Source: Lentibacillus sp. Marseille-P4043
Lineage (GTDB): Bacteria > Bacillota > Bacilli > Bacillales > Amphibacillaceae
DNA: 64,000 bases
Reading direction: 5' to 3'
Assembly: GCF_900258515.1 (NCBI RefSeq)
Contig: NZ_LT984884.1
Span: 532,934 to 596,933, forward strand
In this document: piece after piece, positions 63,992 through 64,000 of the stretch
Layout: each line of letters starts with the position of its first letter
Numbering within the stretch: position 1 is the stretch's first letter
Program-made: the position numbers and the translations under genes
The notes under the pieces: model-generated
Told to the model about the DNA's origin: nothing
Database searches by the model: none
The model's input: the letters and a program-made list of their open reading frames with translations, nothing else

Positions 63992-64000
63992 TAGTTACAA

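Overview
The window reads as chromosome of a low-GC Gram-positive bacterium of the family Bacillaceae. Supporting this are strong AGGAGG-type ribosome binding sites, Bacillus-type genes (yqxD, catE, csoR-copA-copZ, queT, UPF0182, YtxH, LysM-GH18 spore-type hydrolase, KatX-like catalase, FIMAH-tailed nucleotidase) and GC-rich dispersed repeats of a kind common in Bacillaceae genomes. A halotolerant genus such as Oceanobacillus, Virgibacillus or Lentibacillus is my inference from the style of the proteins, not something shown.

1-16 kb: a CvfC-like HEAT protein cut by the left edge, dispersed repeats, two tiny membrane peptides that look like a type I toxin locus, yqxD, and an acyl-CoA thioesterase lying behind a cobalamin riboswitch on the minus strand. 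Then come an ArsR-DUF2087 repressor with its MFS pump, a LysM-GH18 enzyme, an acetolactate synthase with a broken aldehyde dehydrogenase, a CDGSH protein, a Mn riboswitch with TerC, PlsC, a preQ1 riboswitch with QueT, and a frameshifted Rpn-family fragment.

16-31 kb: an M20 amidohydrolase, a 17-unit array of a 21-bp repeat between catE and its terminator, a DUF3891 protein, an ecsC pseudogene, an arginase-family protein, and an 881-bp element with inverted ends and a 5-bp target duplication. A GntR regulator and brnQ share an operator motif. pdxK, a large UPF0182 membrane protein and a catalase follow.

31-48 kb: YtxH protein, luciferase-like monooxygenase, secreted CpdB-like nucleotidase, DUF72, BrkB, RluA, a vestigial copA-copZ scar, two unknown membrane proteins, a small tyrosine recombinase, a DUF1538-double PII pair, the intact csoR-copA-copZ operon and a 14-TM drug exporter.

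48-64 kb is accessory and decaying: an IS1380 transposase, MFS and peroxiredoxin remnants, FUSC exporter, and two MarR regulators whose 12-bp operator recurs four times around broken SDR and alcohol dehydrogenase genes. It ends with a degenerate Tn7-like transposon (tnsA with a stop codon, a 42-residue tnsB start joined to tnsE, tnsC and tnsD gone). Abutting it is a 2.2-kb segment with Tn7-type ends at both sides. This segment carries ynfA and a diverged tandem duplication of a roughly 600-700 nt non-coding module that ends in terminator-like hairpins. That last region is the most unusual part of the window.
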